The notes beneath the pieces are model-generated. The model ran no database searches and was not told where the DNA came from. It saw nothing but the letters and a program-made list of their open reading frames with translations. From assembly GCA_021772015.1 (NCBI GenBank), contig JAETNS010000001.1:124001-188000 (forward strand): a DNA stretch of 64,000 nt. The letters are read 5' to 3'. Every line of letters starts with the position of its first letter. Positions within the stretch are counted from its first letter, which is position 1. The position numbers were made by a program, and so were the translations under genes. This DNA comes from Prevotellaceae bacterium. GTDB lineage: Bacteria; Bacteroidota; Bacteroidia; Bacteroidales; Muribaculaceae. Positions 62,612 to 64,000 of this stretch are shown here, in pieces.

Positions 62612-63736
62612 CTATCTTGTTGTGCCGGCATAATTGCGCCAGCGTTCAAGTAGTTGCTCCATGTCCGGCGGCAACGGAGCGGAAAAGAACATTTCTTCAC
62701 CGGTGCGTGGATGTATGAATCCGAGGGTGCGGGCGTGTAGTGCCTGACGGGGGCAGGTGTCGAAGCAGTTTCTGACAAACTGCCGGTATGACGCGGAGGT
62801 TGTTCCCCGCAGGATCTCGTCGCCGCCGTATCTCGCGTCGTTGAATAGAGGGTGGCCGATATGGCGCATATGGACGCGGATCTGATGGGTTCTCCCGGTC
62901 TCCAATACGCATTTCACGAGTGACACATGTCCGAAATCCTCCATCACCTCATAATGGGTGACGGCATGTTTCCCAAGCTCCGAGTCGGCCGGGTACACGG
63001 CCATCTGCAGTCGGTCTTTTGTCGACCGGCCTATGTTCCCCTCGATTCGTCCGGCGGCAGGGGAGGGGATTCCCCATACCAATGCCCGGTATTCTCGTTT
63101 GGTGGTCTTGTTGAAGAACTGTTTCCCGAGATGGGTTTTGGCATCGGGGGTCTTCGCCACGACCAACAGCCCGGAGGTGTCCTTGTCTATGCGGTGTACC
63201 AGGCCCAGGCGCGGATCGTTGACATCGTAATCCGGATTGTCTTTCAGATGCCACGCCAGGGCGTTGACCAATGTCCCGGTCCAGTTGCCGTGACCCGGAT
63301 GCACCACCAGTCCGGCGGGCTTGTTGACCACAAGCAGGTCTTCATCCTCATACACGATGTCGAGAGGGATATCCTCCGGAGTGATTTCCATCTCATATTT
63401 CGGACGGTCCATGACGACCGACACCACATCGCGCGGTTTGACACGGTAGTTTGACTTGGCCGGTTTGCCGTTGACGAGTATACAGCCGGCCTCGGCGGCC
63501 TGCTGTATGCGGTTGCGGGAGGCTTTCTGCATATGGTCGACGAGGAACTTGTCGACACGCAGTAGCTGCTGTCCTTGATCGGCGACGAATCGGAAATGCT
63601 CGTAGAGTCCGTTTTCACCCTCCTCTTCGGAATCCTCGGCTTCGATATCGTCGAAGTCGGAAATCTCATCTTCAGGCGTAAGGGGTCGGGTGTCTGGCGA
63701 TTCTACTTCTCGGGGGTATGTGGCATGTGCGTTCAT
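62612..63736 (-). CDS. rluD: RluA/RluD-family 23S rRNA pseudouridine synthase
   Basis: A 374-residue pseudouridine synthase. An acidic N-terminal extension (about 1-50, rich in Glu and Asp) precedes the S4 RNA-binding domain (about 58-115; LLRVDKFLVDHMQKASRNRIQ) and the catalytic domain with the essential Asp in LVHRIDKDTSGLLVVAKT, then YRALVWG and RTHQIRVHMRHIGHPLFND. RluD modifies helix 69 of 23S rRNA; RluD versus RluC/RluA specificity is inferred from domain content. It begins 4 nt after the PASTA protein stop and precedes the Q/Y-rich gene. Confidence 0.93.
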   Translation of the reverse strand: MNAHATYPREVESPDTRPLTPEDEISDFDDIEAEDSEEEGENGLYEHFRFVADQGQQLLRVDKFLVDHMQKASRNRIQQAAEAGCILVNGKPAKSNYRVKPRDVVSVVMDRPKYEMEITPEDIPLDIVYEDEDLLVVNKPAGLVVHPGHGNWTGTLVNALAWHLKDNPDYDVNDPRLGLVHRIDKDTSGLLVVAKTPDAKTHLGKQFFNKTTKREYRALVWGIPSPAAGRIEGNIGRSTKDRLQMAVYPADSELGKHAVTHYEVMEDFGHVSLVKCVLETGRTHQIRVHMRHIGHPLFNDARYGGDEILRGTTSASYRQFVRNCFDTCPRQALHARTLGFIHPRTGEEMFFSAPLPPDMEQLLERWRNYAGTTR

Positions 63737-63740
63737 GGGG

Positions 63741-64000
63741 TCAGTCTATGTTCAACGCCTCGATTGTCTCCTCGATGGCCACGGTGTCAACGATTTCCCC
63801 TGTTTGGGAGACATCCTCCATCCCTCCTCCTACTTCAAGGGTGATAACGGCTGTCACCGGCACTTTCGCTCCCGGTCGCAGTGATACTCCGTTGAATCTG
63901 GCTCCCAACACCAGCCCGGCGTATTCCGAGGGGACGTTGACAGTCATGACCTGGGTTATGCCGAGACCTTCAAGCATCGAGCGCGCCTGACGTTCGGAGA
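63741..64000 (-). CDS. PASTA domain protein, C-terminal end (partial)
   Basis: The reading frame runs off the right edge, so the gene starts outside the window. About 86 residues are visible: the end of a PASTA repeat (ERQARSMLEGLGITQVMTV, then YAGLVLGARFNGVSLRPGAKVPVTA) and an acidic tail (EDVSQTGEIVDTVAIEETIEAL). In Bacteroidetes such proteins are membrane-anchored PASTA proteins without a kinase, often beside rluD and ddl; they are thought to sense peptidoglycan fragments (inference). The ATG at 63977 is internal. Confidence 0.85.
   Translation of the reverse strand, partial: SERQARSMLEGLGITQVMTVNVPSEYAGLVLGARFNGVSLRPGAKVPVTAVITLEVGGGMEDVSQTGEIVDTVAIEETIEALNID

Overview
The window is a gene-dense stretch of a Bacteroidales chromosome, most likely from the Muribaculaceae or a close relative (family placement is inference). 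Evidence: Bacteroidetes-type promoters (TAnnTTTG at -7, sometimes TTTG 19-20 bp upstream) precede many genes and Shine-Dalgarno sequences are largely absent; there is a MurF-alanine racemase fusion, an Lnb-type (DUF4105) lipoprotein N-acyltransferase, a PorE-like OmpA lipoprotein, a SusB-type GH97 enzyme, DUF3109 and DUF6377 proteins, and a long SecA with a C-terminal zinc tail. No phage, transposon, rRNA or CRISPR array was seen; the only accessory-looking module is a HigBA-like toxin-antitoxin pair.

Layout. 1-8.8 kb: the tail of a probable membrane glycosyltransferase, then a leftward block lnb - degenerate alkaline-phosphatase-fold protein - secA - proline-rich coiled-coil membrane protein - acetyltransferase, which links protein export to lipoprotein maturation. 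8.8-19.9 kb: an AlkD-like gene, a PepSY-like secreted protein, a leftward ybaK-aroC-yhcC operon, tpx, a thioredoxin-fold protein without its CXXC, pgpA, a secreted phytase-like phosphatase and murF-alr. 20-26.8 kb: a MATE exporter, a secreted protein with a conserved C-terminal tail, an operon for a PorE-like lipoprotein, a GSCFA protein and a PH-domain membrane protein, and an acetyltransferase. 26.9-32.4 kb: a two-gene GH2-GH35 beta-galactosidase operon. 32.7-36.4 kb: tRNA-Leu(CAG), a SIMPL protein, tRNA-Arg(TCT), queC, dapA, DUF3109.

36.7-46.7 kb: pepT-miaA, a LytTR/LytS-type two-component pair, folP-cdaA (c-di-AMP synthesis), an acyl-CoA synthetase-like gene, a stand-alone HsdR_N-type nuclease-fold protein and a DUF6377 regulator, followed by a GH97 alpha-glucosidase whose promoter carries an 11-bp direct repeat. 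49.3-55.1 kb: response regulator, histidine kinase, PiT phosphate transporter and CorC/CNNM protein. 55.1-64 kb, leftward: a PurF-like protein without the catalytic cysteine, the toxin-antitoxin pair, PBP1A, tilS, a 510-bp intergenic region with a predicted small RNA carrying a threefold repeat, a Q/Y-rich membrane protein, rluD, and the end of a PASTA protein.

Most of the window is housekeeping. The most unusual parts are the Lnb/pseudo-phosphatase/SecA block, the repeat-bearing transcript near 61.8-62.1 kb, several genes whose -7 box lies only 4-14 nt from the start codon (possible leaderless mRNAs), and enzymes that have lost their catalytic residues.
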